A stretch of DNA of 51,213 nucleotides from an uncultured Elusimicrobia bacterium (GTDB lineage Bacteria; RUG730). This document shows positions 35,030-44,016 of this stretch, piece by piece. Under the pieces are notes generated by a model. The model saw only the letters and a program-made list of their open reading frames with translations. It was not told where the DNA came from and did not search any database. Location: positions 1 through 51,213 of the forward strand of contig ONXP01000065.1 of NCBI GenBank assembly GCA_900321865.1, given 5' to 3'. The stretch's first letter is position 1. Every line of letters begins with the position of its first letter. The translations under genes and the position numbers were made by a program.

Positions 35030-37009
35030 TTATTCGTATCTCAAAGCTTCTATAGGATCTAATTTAGAAGCTATTTTTGCTGGCCAAAGTCCGAAACATA
35101 TTCCGACAAATATAGAAAAACCGCTGGATAATATTATAGATTTTAGAGTAATTTTTATTGCCCACTTTGAGATTAATCCCAAAACATAAGCTGACATCCC
35201 GCCAAATATTATTCCTATAACTCCGCCACAAAACGATAAAATTATAGATTCTATTAAAAATTGAAGCATTATATCTTCATTATTTGCACCTATTGCTTTT
35301 CTTAGACCTATTTCTTTCGTTCTTTCTGTGACAGATACTAGCATTATATTCATTATCCCAATTCCGCCAACTAATAAAGATAACGCAGAAATAAAACCTA
35401 ATAGCATTGTCATCGTATTCGTTATTTTTGACATCGTTTCTCTAATTTCTTGCATATTTTGAACCCTAATAGCATCAGGTTCTGTCTCTTTTATTTTATG
35501 ATTTTTATATAAAATACTTCTTACTTTTTGTTCAACTTTTTCGTATTTGTCCTGACTTTCAATTTCTAATTCTATAGTATTAAAATATTTATTCCCCAAA
35601 AGTCTATACATAGCTGTAGTTATTGGAATATAAACAGTATCATCCTGATCTCTAAAACCTGTTGACCCTTTTGTCGGGGAAATTCCTATTATTTTAAAAT
35701 TTATTCTGTTAATTTTTAAAGTTTTTCCTATTGGATTAGTATCTGAAAATAAATTTTTTAAAACTGTTGTTCCTATTACAGCAACTTTTTCTCTATTTTT
35801 GACTTCTTCTCCATTAAAAAATCTTCCAATTTTAGGAATAAGAGAGTGCATAGAAGCATAATCTTTTCCTACTCCTTCTATCCTGGTATTAGAATTATTA
35901 TTTTCATAAACTATTTGACAATTTCCATTAATTGTCGGAGAAATATTTTTAATTCCAGAAATTTTCCTCAAAGAACTAACATCTCTAAAATCAAATCTAG
36001 AAACCGATCCTATAGCAAGGCTCGCTCCCGTAGTTTTCCTAGGCCCTGGCCTGACAATAACTAAGTTTGACCCTAGGCCTTTTAAATTTTCTTTCATAGA
36101 AATTTTGGCACCTTCTCCTAAGGCTAACATTGCAATTACAGCTGCAACTCCTATTAAAATCCCAAGCATTGACAAAAAAGATCGAATTTTATTTTGGAAC
36201 AAAGTCATTATAGCTTGAAAATTATAATTTAAAAATTTTTCAAAAACAGATTGAAGTTTATTCTTTTCTTTTTTAGTATTTCTAGATTCTATTATTTCTG
36301 AAATTTTTTTATAAGGTTTTTGAAAAAGAATAGATTCCTTTTTGATATTTTTATCCATAACTATTAATCCGTCTTGAACCTTTATCAATCTATCTGCTCT
36401 ATCAGCAATTTCTTTTTCGTGTGTTATGACAACCAATGTATTTCCATTTTTATGCAATTTTTCCAAAAGATTCATTATCTCTACTTTATTTTTTGAATCC
36501 AAATTTCCTGTTGGTTCATCCGCCAAAATAATTTCTGGATTATTGATTAAAGATCTAGCTATTGCCATTCTCTGTTGCTCTCCACCAGAGACTTCATTAG
36601 GTCTATTATAAATTTTGGTTCCTAGTGAAACATCAAAAAGCCTATCTTTTGCAGTAATTTTATTTTCTAAATGCCCTGAATACATCAAAGGAAGTGCCAC
36701 ATTTTCATAAGCTGATAATTTTGGTAAAAGATGAAATTGCTGAAACACAAAGCCTATCAAACTGGTTCTAATCAAAGCTAAATCTTTATCAGAAAAACCC
36801 TTTATATTTTCTCCATTTAAAAAATAATCTCCAAAACTCGGTTTATGTAAAAGTCCCATAACATGTAAAAGGGTTGATTTTCCAGATCCTGATGGACCTA
36901 TAATCGCAACATATTCTCCATCTTCTATAATTAAATTTATGCCTTTTAGAGCCTCATAAGACATTTTTCCCATTTTATATGTCTTTGTAATATTTTTAAA
37001 TTCTATCAT
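35030..37009 (-). CDS. macB: MacB-type ABC transporter (ATPase-permease fusion)
   Basis: A 659-residue fusion. Residues 1 to about 225 are the ATPase, with Walker A GPSGSGKSTLLHVMG (about 38), Q-loop VFQQFHLLP, signature VSGGEQQRMAIARSL and Walker B ILADEPTGNLDSKN. After a linker come a first membrane helix (about 275-295), a large periplasmic MacB core domain (LGEGAKISMKENLKGLGSNL) and three C-terminal membrane helices of the FtsX type with VTERTKEIGLRKAIGA. MacB moves peptides, lipoproteins or macrolides through a MacA-TolC partner. No macA is adjacent, so the substrate is open. AGGA precedes the start. Confidence 0.9.
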   Translation of the reverse strand: MIEFKNITKTYKMGKMSYEALKGINLIIEDGEYVAIIGPSGSGKSTLLHVMGLLHKPSFGDYFLNGENIKGFSDKDLALIRTSLIGFVFQQFHLLPKLSAYENVALPLMYSGHLENKITAKDRLFDVSLGTKIYNRPNEVSGGEQQRMAIARSLINNPEIILADEPTGNLDSKNKVEIMNLLEKLHKNGNTLVVITHEKEIADRADRLIKVQDGLIVMDKNIKKESILFQKPYKKISEIIESRNTKKEKNKLQSVFEKFLNYNFQAIMTLFQNKIRSFLSMLGILIGVAAVIAMLALGEGAKISMKENLKGLGSNLVIVRPGPRKTTGASLAIGSVSRFDFRDVSSLRKISGIKNISPTINGNCQIVYENNNSNTRIEGVGKDYASMHSLIPKIGRFFNGEEVKNREKVAVIGTTVLKNLFSDTNPIGKTLKINRINFKIIGISPTKGSTGFRDQDDTVYIPITTAMYRLLGNKYFNTIELEIESQDKYEKVEQKVRSILYKNHKIKETEPDAIRVQNMQEIRETMSKITNTMTMLLGFISALSLLVGGIGIMNIMLVSVTERTKEIGLRKAIGANNEDIMLQFLIESIILSFCGGVIGIIFGGMSAYVLGLISKWAIKITLKSIILSSGFSIFVGICFGLWPAKIASKLDPIEALRYE

Positions 37010-37027
37010 AGATTTTCCTAAAAATAT

Positions 37028-37056
37028 TTGACAAAATGTTTTTATTATGGTATTTT
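37028..37056 (+). promoter_or_regulatory. Promoter of the tRNA-Glu gene
   Basis: A perfect TTGACA (37028-37033), a 17-base spacer and TATTTT (37051-37056) lie 11 bases upstream of the first tRNA base. This is the right distance for a transcript starting near the tRNA 5' end. It also lies upstream of the divergent macB gene. Confidence 0.6.
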
Positions 37057-37067
37057 TTAAAAAATTT

Positions 37068-37141
37068 GGCGCGTTGGTCCATCTGGTTAAGACGCCACCC
37101 TCTCAAGGTGGAGACAACGGGTTCGAGCCCCGTACGCGCTA
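37068..37141 (+). tRNA. tRNA-Glu (anticodon CUC)
   Basis: The 74-base sequence folds as a tRNA. The acceptor GGCGCGT pairs with ACGCGCT (first pair a G-U wobble), discriminator A. D arm GTCC...AAGAC contains GG in the loop. The anticodon stem CCACC/GGTGG has a loop CTCTCAA, which puts CTC at 34-36. The variable region is AGACA. The T stem ACGGG/CCCGT has loop TTCGAGC. Anticodon CUC reads GAG (Glu). No CCA is encoded after the discriminator base, which fits the CCA-adding enzyme at 17-18.7 kb. The final three bases double as the complement of the panC stop codon on the other strand. Confidence 0.88.
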
Positions 37142-38029
37142 GTTTATTTTTACACTTACAATCTCGTTATCTATCAGTCTAGTATTCCCTATATATACAG
37201 CTATCGCTATTAAAACATTTATACTATTCTTTTTTTCCAAGTCTTTTTTAGTAATTTCTTCTAACAATGAAGCATTGCATATAGATATATAATCAATTTT
37301 TAAAAGTTTTGAACTATTTATCAAGTTTTCTATTTCTTCTTTAGCTAATTTTATGTTATCTAATAAATCTTGACTAGATGTTAAAATTTTTTCTCCCAAT
37401 TTTAGTGCTTTATAAAGTATAGTTGCTTCCTGCCTTTCTTTATCCTTTAAATAGATATTTCGTGAACTTTTAGCCAAACCATCTTCTTCTCTAATTATAG
37501 GGCACATTTGGATATTTACATCCATATTCAGCTCTTTTACCATATTTTTTATAAGAAGAAATTGTTGATAATCTTTCTGACCAAAATATGCAACATTAGG
37601 CTTAATTATGTTGAATAATTTAGTTACTATTGTCGCAACACCCTTAAAATGATTCTTTCTGGTATTAGCACAAAGCCTACTGGTAAACATTATGCTATCA
37701 CTAGATACAAAAAAAGTTTGTTTTTGTGGATACAATTCATTTTCATCAGTATAAAAAACTATGTCTATTCCCAATTTTTCAGCCAAAAAAATATCTTTTT
37801 CTATAGTCCTAGGATATTTATCAAAATCTTCATTTTCACCAAATTGGATAGGGTTTACAAAAATACTCATTATCGCAACATCGTTATTTTCCTTAGCTTT
37901 TTTTAATAAAGATAAATGCCCCTCATGAAGTGCTCCCATAGTTGGAACAAAGCCTATTTTTTTATTATATAAAAAATCCTTGTAAAAATTTTTATAATCT
38001 TCTATTTTTTTTATAATTTTTAATCCCAT
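37139..38029 (-). CDS. panC: Pantothenate synthetase
   Basis: PanC joins pantoate and beta-alanine with ATP. The 296-residue protein has the core GFVPTMGALHEGHLSLLKKA (HxGH-type nucleotide motif, about 26-45), IFVNPIQFGENEDFDKYPR, VATIVTKLFNIIKPNVAYFG and QKDYQQFLLIKNMV, all family motifs. SSRNIYLK near 195 corresponds to the KMSKS-equivalent loop. Its TAG stop overlaps the 3' end of the opposite-strand tRNA-Glu gene by three bases. No panB or panD is nearby. Confidence 0.95.
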   Translation of the reverse strand: MGLKIIKKIEDYKNFYKDFLYNKKIGFVPTMGALHEGHLSLLKKAKENNDVAIMSIFVNPIQFGENEDFDKYPRTIEKDIFLAEKLGIDIVFYTDENELYPQKQTFFVSSDSIMFTSRLCANTRKNHFKGVATIVTKLFNIIKPNVAYFGQKDYQQFLLIKNMVKELNMDVNIQMCPIIREEDGLAKSSRNIYLKDKERQEATILYKALKLGEKILTSSQDLLDNIKLAKEEIENLINSSKLLKIDYISICNASLLEEITKKDLEKKNSINVLIAIAVYIGNTRLIDNEIVSVKIN

Positions 38030-38049
38030 AAAAAAACCTTATCCAAAAG

Positions 38050-39045
38050 CTACTTTCTATTGTAAAATAAATCTAAAATTTTATTTTTTGATCTAAACAA
38101 AAATATTAAACCTAAAGAACTTATTAAAATAATTTGTAAAAAATGCAAAATTATTGCAAAAGCCATTCCTTTTTCTTTATCTACAAAAAATCTCTCTAAT
38201 GCAAGTATCGCCCCACCTTCAAAAGTTCCTAAAAAAAATGGCCCTGACGGAATCATACTAAAAAAACAAACAACAGTCATAACAAAAATAAATTTTAAAA
38301 TACTTATTTCTAAATGCACTGCTCTCCCAATAAAAAAATATGATATTCCTTCTAAAAACCAAATAAATAAAGAAAATATATAAAATTTTATAAATTCTGT
38401 TTTTTTATCGAGAGAAGAAAAACCGTTTAAGACAGCATTAAATGTAAAATTTATTTTTTTAAAAAATTTGAGTTTACAAAAAAAATTCATTTTTCTAAAA
38501 AGAATAACTTTATATTTTTTAAAAAATAACAAAACAAAAAAAATAATTCCGACGATAACTAAACCTATTTGATTAAAAATTTTTAAACTATTGGGAATAT
38601 CTACGTGAGTAATTATAAAAAATAACATAAAAAAGCTAAAAATACTCAAAATATCAAACAACCTTTCTAAAATCGTTGCTCCTATAATATGAGATTTATT
38701 TGTATCATAAATCTTTGATAAAGAAACCGCCCTAAAAATATCTCCAGTTCTAAATGGTAAAAAATTGTTTAACATAAATCCTATCAACAAATTTTTCATA
38801 AACACAAAAATAGTTTTTAGCTTTTTTTCTTTTATATCTAAATTTAGATAAAGAAATCTAACACTTTTCAAAAAATATATAAAAACCGAAATAAAAACAA
38901 AAATTATTATCCAAAAAATACTCGCATTTTTTATATAATAAAAAACTTCTTTTACATTAATTTTTCTCAAAACTAAATATAAAAAAAAATAACTTATTAA
39001 AAACCCTGACAAAACTTTTATAAATATCTTCAATATTTTTTTCAT
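38050..39045 (-). CDS. Flippase-like / lysylphosphatidylglycerol synthase-type membrane protein (UPF0104)
   Basis: A 331-residue protein with about eight hydrophobic spans. NNFLPFRTGDIFRAVSLSK (about 92-110) is the conserved block of the LPG synthase transmembrane / AglD-like family. ATILERLFDILSIF and the C-terminal SMIPSGPFFLGTFEGGAIL also match it. The catalytic C-terminal domain of MprF is missing. Members include lipid flippases and proteins of unknown role. It lies between aroF and panC on the same strand, with an 18-base gap after aroF. Confidence 0.75.
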   Translation of the reverse strand: MKKILKIFIKVLSGFLISYFFLYLVLRKINVKEVFYYIKNASIFWIIIFVFISVFIYFLKSVRFLYLNLDIKEKKLKTIFVFMKNLLIGFMLNNFLPFRTGDIFRAVSLSKIYDTNKSHIIGATILERLFDILSIFSFFMLFFIITHVDIPNSLKIFNQIGLVIVGIIFFVLLFFKKYKVILFRKMNFFCKLKFFKKINFTFNAVLNGFSSLDKKTEFIKFYIFSLFIWFLEGISYFFIGRAVHLEISILKFIFVMTVVCFFSMIPSGPFFLGTFEGGAILALERFFVDKEKGMAFAIILHFLQIILISSLGLIFLFRSKNKILDLFYNRK

Positions 39046-39063
39046 AAATATAAAAATAAAAAC

Positions 39064-40080
39064 TTAAATTTCTCTATCCATAGCCAAAGCTATTTTTTTT
39101 ACCTCGCTCATATATTCATTAAACTTATCTGCATATAAAGTCTGAGAGCCGTCAGATAAAGCACATTCAGGCTTTGGGTGAACCTCTACTATAAGGCCAT
39201 CTGCACCGGCAGCAATAGATGCCCTAGACATCGGCATAACATATGATCTCACTCCGGTTCCGTGGCTAGGATCAACTATAACTGGAAGATTCGTCAGAGA
39301 ATTTAAAACTGGAACTGCATTTAAATCTAATGTAAACCTGGTGGATGTCTCAAATGTTCTAATTCCTCTTTCACACAAAATTATGTTATAATTACCCTTT
39401 GATGCTATATATTCTGCAGACATCAAAAATTCTGATATAGTCATAGCTATACCTCTTTTTAATAAAACCGGTCTACCTATCTTCCCTAATTCTTTTAAAA
39501 GGTCAAAGTTTTGAGAATTTCTAGCTCCTACCTGAATTATATCAGCATAATCTGCTATAAGTTTTGCTTGTTCCAAATTCATAGCCTCAGTTACTATCGG
39601 CATTTTACAATCATCGCCAACTTTCTTTAACATTTTTAAGCCTTCAAGCCCCAGCCCTTGAAACGAATAAGGTGAAGTTCTAGGCTTAAAAGCTCCTCCT
39701 CTAAGAAGGGTAGCTCCACATTGTTTTACCGAAGAAGCTGTTTCATATAAATAATCAATATTATCTATAGAACAAGGGCCTGCTATTACAGCAATTTTTT
39801 TATTACCAATTTCTACATTATGAGATAATTTTATCACGACTTTTTTATCATTAAATTCTTTTGAAACCAATTTATAAGGCTTTGAAATAGGAGTACAAGA
39901 CTCCACCATAAACATAGATTCAAATATATCCTTAGTCTTTAAAACATTTTCCCCTATAATTCCTATGATGGTAGAATTTGCTCCTCTAGACAAATGTGCC
40001 TCAAATCCTAATTCTTTTATTTTATCTATTATATGTTTTATTCCCTCTTCGGTAGTTCCTTTTTTTAATTTTAAAAACAT
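39064..40080 (-). CDS. aroF: 3-deoxy-7-phosphoheptulonate (DAHP) synthase, ferredoxin-like-domain type
   Basis: DAHP synthase condenses PEP and erythrose 4-phosphate, the first step of aromatic amino acid synthesis. The 338-residue protein has an N-terminal ferredoxin-like regulatory domain (about 1-75, IIGENVLKTKDIFESMFMVE) of the Thermotoga maritima type, followed by the catalytic barrel. The barrel has VIAGPCSIDNIDYL, GGAFKPRTSPYSFQGLG, VGARNSQNFDLLKE, CERGIRTFE and DPSHGTGVRSYVMP, which include the PEP and metal ligands. AAGGAGC lies just before the ATG. It follows the OadA-like gene after nine bases, so they are probably co-transcribed. Confidence 0.95.
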   Translation of the reverse strand: MFLKLKKGTTEEGIKHIIDKIKELGFEAHLSRGANSTIIGIIGENVLKTKDIFESMFMVESCTPISKPYKLVSKEFNDKKVVIKLSHNVEIGNKKIAVIAGPCSIDNIDYLYETASSVKQCGATLLRGGAFKPRTSPYSFQGLGLEGLKMLKKVGDDCKMPIVTEAMNLEQAKLIADYADIIQVGARNSQNFDLLKELGKIGRPVLLKRGIAMTISEFLMSAEYIASKGNYNIILCERGIRTFETSTRFTLDLNAVPVLNSLTNLPVIVDPSHGTGVRSYVMPMSRASIAAGADGLIVEVHPKPECALSDGSQTLYADKFNEYMSEVKKIALAMDREI

Positions 40081-40089
40081 TTTTGCTCC

Positions 40090-41946
40090 TTATATCTTTT
40101 CTATTACAAATAAATCCTGATTTTGATCTATGGCGGATTTATCTTTTACTAAAATTTGTTTAATTTTGCATTTGCAATGCGACTTTATTTCATTCATAAC
40201 CTTCATAGATTCTATTATGCAAATCGTAGTCCCTTCGTCTATAATATCGTCAATCCCTACAAAAGGAATAGAATCAGGACTAGGCTTGCAATAAAAGACT
40301 CCTTGAATTGGAGATTTTATTGTGTCCTTTGGAGTTTCATCTATTTTTTTATCCAAAGGCTTTTTATTATTTTTATTTTCTAAAAAAACTTTTTGTGAAA
40401 ATGTATTTTGATTTCTTGCTTCTAGTAAAAAATCATCATCTGAAGAAATTTTTATAAATATATGAGTATTTCCCTCTTGCAATTCAAATTCTGAGATATT
40501 TTTTTCTTCCATAAGTTTGTTAATTATAGATATATCTTCCTCGGGAGTAGAAACTCTATTTTTATTTATATTTTCGTTTTTAAATTTTTCAGGATCCTTT
40601 CTATACTTAAATAAATTTATAGCAAGCTCTGGAAAAATAGCATATGTCAAATAATCTGTTTCATCCATTATCAAATCATCTGGAACTATTTGTTTAATTT
40701 TCTCAAAAGTCAAATCGTCAAAATTAGTTTTTCTAAAATTATCATTAATAATAGTCTTTTCTTTTGAAATAATTTCTAATAATTTTTGACTGATAGGATT
40801 AACTGTTTTTCCATATCTGCCTTTTATAAAATCTTTTATTTCTTTTGGAATTAATTTATACCTTTCTCCTAATATCACATTATAGATAGCCTGGGCAATA
40901 ATTAATTGACTAATAGGAGTAATCATTGGAGGAAATCCTAAATCCTCTCTAACTTTATAAACCTCTTCTAAAACTTCTTGCAAAGAATCTAACATATTTT
41001 TTATTCTTAATTGATCGTATAAAAAATTGAAAGAACCTCTGGTAAGTTGATACTTAAAACTATCTTGTAAATTTAGTGGAAACGATAATTTTTCCATATT
41101 TTGCTTTGAACAAATATTCATTACTTTTTTTGACAAGACTAAAACATTGGGAATGTTTATATCAAAACTAAACTTTTCTTCTTTTAAATCATTTTCAAAA
41201 ATTTTTATCATATTTTCTATAGCAGGCTGAGATGCAGGAAATGACATAGGATAAAAAGTGCAATCTAGTCCATCTATATCATTTTTTATAGCTTCAGAAT
41301 ATGTAAGACTAGCAATATTATTTGTGATGTGTGAATGAAGTTTTATAGGAAGTTTTATATTTTCTTTAAAACTTTTTATCAAATCTACTAAAACATTTGG
41401 CAATAAAATTCCAGCTGGATCTTTTATGGTTATACCGTCTACACCCTCCATTGCCAATTTTTTTACATATTCTAAATAAAAATTCAGATCATAACCCTTA
41501 GCAATGGTATAACACACTACTCCCTGAACCAAAATATTATTAGCCTTTGCAATTTTTATGATTGATTTCAAATTATCTATATCGTTCAAAGGATCAAAAA
41601 CTTTTAATGAAGAAATTCCAAAATCAAAAGAAGTCTTTAAAAATCGTTCTATAATTTCATCAGAAAAAGGTCTATAACCAACTAAATTTTTCCCTCTAAT
41701 ACTCATCTGAAGCGGAGTTTTTTTTATATTTTTTTTGATAAAAGAAAGTCTTTTCCAAGGATTCTCGTTCCAAAACTTTAAATCTCCCTCAAAAGTTGCC
41801 CCACCAAAAACTTCTAAAAATTCAAAATTGCACTGATCTAAATCATCTAAAAAAGAAGCAATTTCATCTATATCAAAATGCCTACTAAAACTAGATTGTT
41901 GTGCATCTCTTAGAGATGTATCTGTAATTTTTATGATTTTTTTCAT
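40090..41946 (-). CDS. oadA: Biotin-dependent carboxyltransferase (oxaloacetate decarboxylase alpha / pyruvate carboxylase B)
   Basis: The 618-residue protein has a carboxyltransferase barrel (about 1-300: TDTSLRDAQQSSFSRHF, LEVFGGATFEGD, TPLQMSIRGKNLVGYR, ITIKDPAG with the Lys, and KLHSHIT with the metal histidines), a conserved helical domain (about 300-460), and a C-terminal biotinyl domain with IESMKVMNEI (biotin Lys about 583). It either makes oxaloacetate with a separate biotin carboxylase or decarboxylates it in a sodium pump; neither partner is here. The segment normally GGTSQP reads SFPASQP, losing a conserved Thr. Start taken at ATG 41946 (AGGAG, 10-base spacing) rather than TTG 41952. 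Confidence 0.88.
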   Translation of the reverse strand: MKKIIKITDTSLRDAQQSSFSRHFDIDEIASFLDDLDQCNFEFLEVFGGATFEGDLKFWNENPWKRLSFIKKNIKKTPLQMSIRGKNLVGYRPFSDEIIERFLKTSFDFGISSLKVFDPLNDIDNLKSIIKIAKANNILVQGVVCYTIAKGYDLNFYLEYVKKLAMEGVDGITIKDPAGILLPNVLVDLIKSFKENIKLPIKLHSHITNNIASLTYSEAIKNDIDGLDCTFYPMSFPASQPAIENMIKIFENDLKEEKFSFDINIPNVLVLSKKVMNICSKQNMEKLSFPLNLQDSFKYQLTRGSFNFLYDQLRIKNMLDSLQEVLEEVYKVREDLGFPPMITPISQLIIAQAIYNVILGERYKLIPKEIKDFIKGRYGKTVNPISQKLLEIISKEKTIINDNFRKTNFDDLTFEKIKQIVPDDLIMDETDYLTYAIFPELAINLFKYRKDPEKFKNENINKNRVSTPEEDISIINKLMEEKNISEFELQEGNTHIFIKISSDDDFLLEARNQNTFSQKVFLENKNNKKPLDKKIDETPKDTIKSPIQGVFYCKPSPDSIPFVGIDDIIDEGTTICIIESMKVMNEIKSHCKCKIKQILVKDKSAIDQNQDLFVIEKI

Positions 41947-41959
41947 AAACAAAAAACTC

Positions 41960-42463
41960 CTAAGATTTAGGGAATATATCTAAGCCAATTATATTTTTCA
42001 TAATATCTACAGTCTCAGAATCAGGCAAAGGCTTTCCCAATAATGATATGTTTTTTTTATTAATTAAATTCAAATACATGCAGTCAGACTTATCAACAGA
42101 TAAAAATTCAAAAATTTGCTCTTTTCCATCTTTGTAATGCATCCCACCGACATTGACATACTCTGGCACAATATTATTTTCTATCAAAGAATATGCATCT
42201 TTTGGCGATGCGACTAATATTAAAGTATCACTGGTAATATTGATTTTGCCAGCTTTAAACTTTGAAATTATATTGTCTACTTTGTCAATTATAATATCAA
42301 AATCATTAGGCAAGGTCATTTTCATAAGATTTTGCCACATAAAATCCTCTGCTATTTCGTCATTTGGTAAAATTATGTGCTGTATATGAAATTTATTAAC
42401 CCAACCCTCTAAAACCTGTCCATGAAGAAGCCTATCGTCAATCCTAAAAAATTTTGCCAACAT
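41960..42463 (-). CDS. PTS mannose/sorbose-family enzyme IIB
   Basis: The 167-residue protein begins MLAKFFRIDDRLLHGQVLEGW. His14 is the phosphorylation site of mannose-family IIB proteins. ADTLILVASPKDAYSLIE-like and VNVGGMHYKDGKEQI segments (about 78-115) are the other conserved blocks. Length is normal for a stand-alone IIB. It receives phosphate from IIA, encoded three bases upstream. No membrane component (IIC/IID) is in the cluster, so a regulatory function is likely. RBS GAGG precedes the ATG. Confidence 0.93.
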   Translation of the reverse strand: MLAKFFRIDDRLLHGQVLEGWVNKFHIQHIILPNDEIAEDFMWQNLMKMTLPNDFDIIIDKVDNIISKFKAGKINITSDTLILVASPKDAYSLIENNIVPEYVNVGGMHYKDGKEQIFEFLSVDKSDCMYLNLINKKNISLLGKPLPDSETVDIMKNIIGLDIFPKS

Positions 42464-42465
42464 TT

Positions 42466-42876
42466 TTACCTCTTAAAAATGTTTAAATTCTTTAAATTTA
42501 TAATAGATTTCGTAGAAACTTTTAAGACATTTTCGACAAGACTAGAGACTGTTTTATATTTTTCATTATTAGATAAAGCAAAAAGAATCATAGGTAAATT
42601 TACCCCAGTAATAATATCTATATTTTCATATTCTTTTAATAAATCTAATGAAGCATTGCACGGAGTCCCACCAAAAAGATCAACAAAAATCAAAACTCCA
42701 TCCAAATTTTCCCAGGCTTTCACAATATTTTTGATTTTTATAGAAACTGCTTCTTTTGTATCATTAGAAAGAACTTCTATAGCCTCAAAATAATCCTTTT
42801 TACCAAGAATACTACAAGAAGCAAGTTTAATAGATAAAGCTAAATCTTTATGACAAACAATTATTATTCCTAACAT
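42466..42876 (-). CDS. PTS mannose-family enzyme IIA
   Basis: The 136-residue protein begins MLGIIIVCHKDLALSIKLA, with His9 at the place of the phosphorylated His of IIA-Man (usual HG, here HK). VLIFVDLFGGTPCNASLDLL (about 63-82) is the family's strand-loop-helix signature, and ITGVNLPMILFAL follows. It takes phosphate from HPr and passes it to IIB. The gene is 72 bases downstream of yvcK and 2 bases upstream of the IIB gene. Confidence 0.93.
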   Translation of the reverse strand: MLGIIIVCHKDLALSIKLASCSILGKKDYFEAIEVLSNDTKEAVSIKIKNIVKAWENLDGVLIFVDLFGGTPCNASLDLLKEYENIDIITGVNLPMILFALSNNEKYKTVSSLVENVLKVSTKSIINLKNLNIFKR

Positions 42877-42948
42877 TTTTTTCCCTATAAAAACAGTATT
42901 TTATAATATTTAAAAAAAAATGTCTATTCATTAGAATAATATAAAATA

Positions 42949-44016
42949 TTAGATGTTTTTTTTCAAATAAAATACTTCTTTTATAACTTTTGCTAAAAGT
43001 ATAGGATCATGTCTAAGGTATAAATCTTTTTTATTTTTCAAAAATTTTACAGAAATTTTCTTAATTTTTTTTTGTTTACATATTTCTTCTGTCAAATTAT
43101 CCATAACCGGTTTTTGTTTAAAAGAAAAATATTTTTTCAATAAATTTTTTGGCAATGAAGAATTATCACTGACTAATATAAAATCTAAAATTCCTTTCCC
43201 TAAATATTTTTCTAATATATTCAAATAATCTAAAACTTTTAAATTATTAGTTTCTCCATTTTGCTCCATTATATTACAAACAAAAATTTTTATAGCTTTT
43301 TTATTTTTTTTTATACTATCTGTAATATCTTTAATCAAAAGATTAGAAATGATGCTACTATAAAAACTCCCAGGCCCTATTATAATAATATCTGCATCTA
43401 GAATGGATTTTATGGCAATTCTAGATGCTTTAGGACTACTAGGTTCAAGCCAAATATCAGAAATTTCACCTAATGTAGAGACAATATTAGATTCTCCTTT
43501 TATTATTCCAGTTTTTTCTCCATTAAAAATTTTCCTAGCTAAAAGTTTTATTTTCTCAAAACTAGATGGAATAACCTTCCCTCTGGTTAATAAAATTTTA
43601 TTCGCTTCTATAATACCCTTTTCAAAACTGCCGAAAACTTCTGATAAAGCTAAAATAAACAAATTTCCAAAACTATGACCATTAAATTTTGAACTTTTAT
43701 TAGGAATATTAAATCTGTAATCAAATAATTTAGCTAGCAAAAAATCTTTATCTGCCATCGCTACTAAACAATTTCTAATGTCCCCTGGCGGAATGATATC
43801 AAATTCCTCTCTAAGTTTCCCAGAACTTCCGCCATCATCTGAAACAGCGACTATTGCAGACAAATTTTTGTTATATTTTTTTAAGCCTAAAATAGCATTA
43901 GAAAGTCCCGTTCCTCCACCAATAAGAGCAATTTTTATATCTTTAAAATTTAAATTTTTCTTCTTTTTAAATTTCAACTTAAATTTAAGTTTAGAAAATA
44001 AAGGCTTTAAAATCAT
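42949..44016 (-). CDS. yvcK: YvcK/CofD-like protein (gluconeogenesis and cell-shape factor)
   Basis: The 355-residue protein has IALIGGGTGLSNAILGLKKY (about 29-48), AVSDDGGSSGKLREEF (about 56-71), PPGDIRNCLVAMAD and GHSFGNLFILALSEV, the full YvcK signature. YvcK is needed in Bacillus for growth on gluconeogenic carbon and for normal cell shape, and binds UDP-sugars. An N-terminal lysine/phenylalanine-rich extension of about 25 residues is present. It overlaps rapZ by four bases (ATGA), the usual RapZ-YvcK pairing. Confidence 0.95.
   Translation of the reverse strand: MILKPLFSKLKFKLKFKKKKNLNFKDIKIALIGGGTGLSNAILGLKKYNKNLSAIVAVSDDGGSSGKLREEFDIIPPGDIRNCLVAMADKDFLLAKLFDYRFNIPNKSSKFNGHSFGNLFILALSEVFGSFEKGIIEANKILLTRGKVIPSSFEKIKLLARKIFNGEKTGIIKGESNIVSTLGEISDIWLEPSSPKASRIAIKSILDADIIIIGPGSFYSSIISNLLIKDITDSIKKNKKAIKIFVCNIMEQNGETNNLKVLDYLNILEKYLGKGILDFILVSDNSSLPKNLLKKYFSFKQKPVMDNLTEEICKQKKIKKISVKFLKNKKDLYLRHDPILLAKVIKEVFYLKKNI

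Noticed and set aside
37068-37141. tRNA read as another isotype
   Set aside because: The 7-base anticodon loop CTCTCAA places CTC at the anticodon; a 5-base variable region excludes Leu, Ser and Tyr.
42877-42948. Terminator or strong promoter between yvcK and the IIA gene
   Set aside because: The stems are short and imperfect. A TAGACA/TATAAA pair on the minus strand has only a 15-base spacer, so I did not list it.
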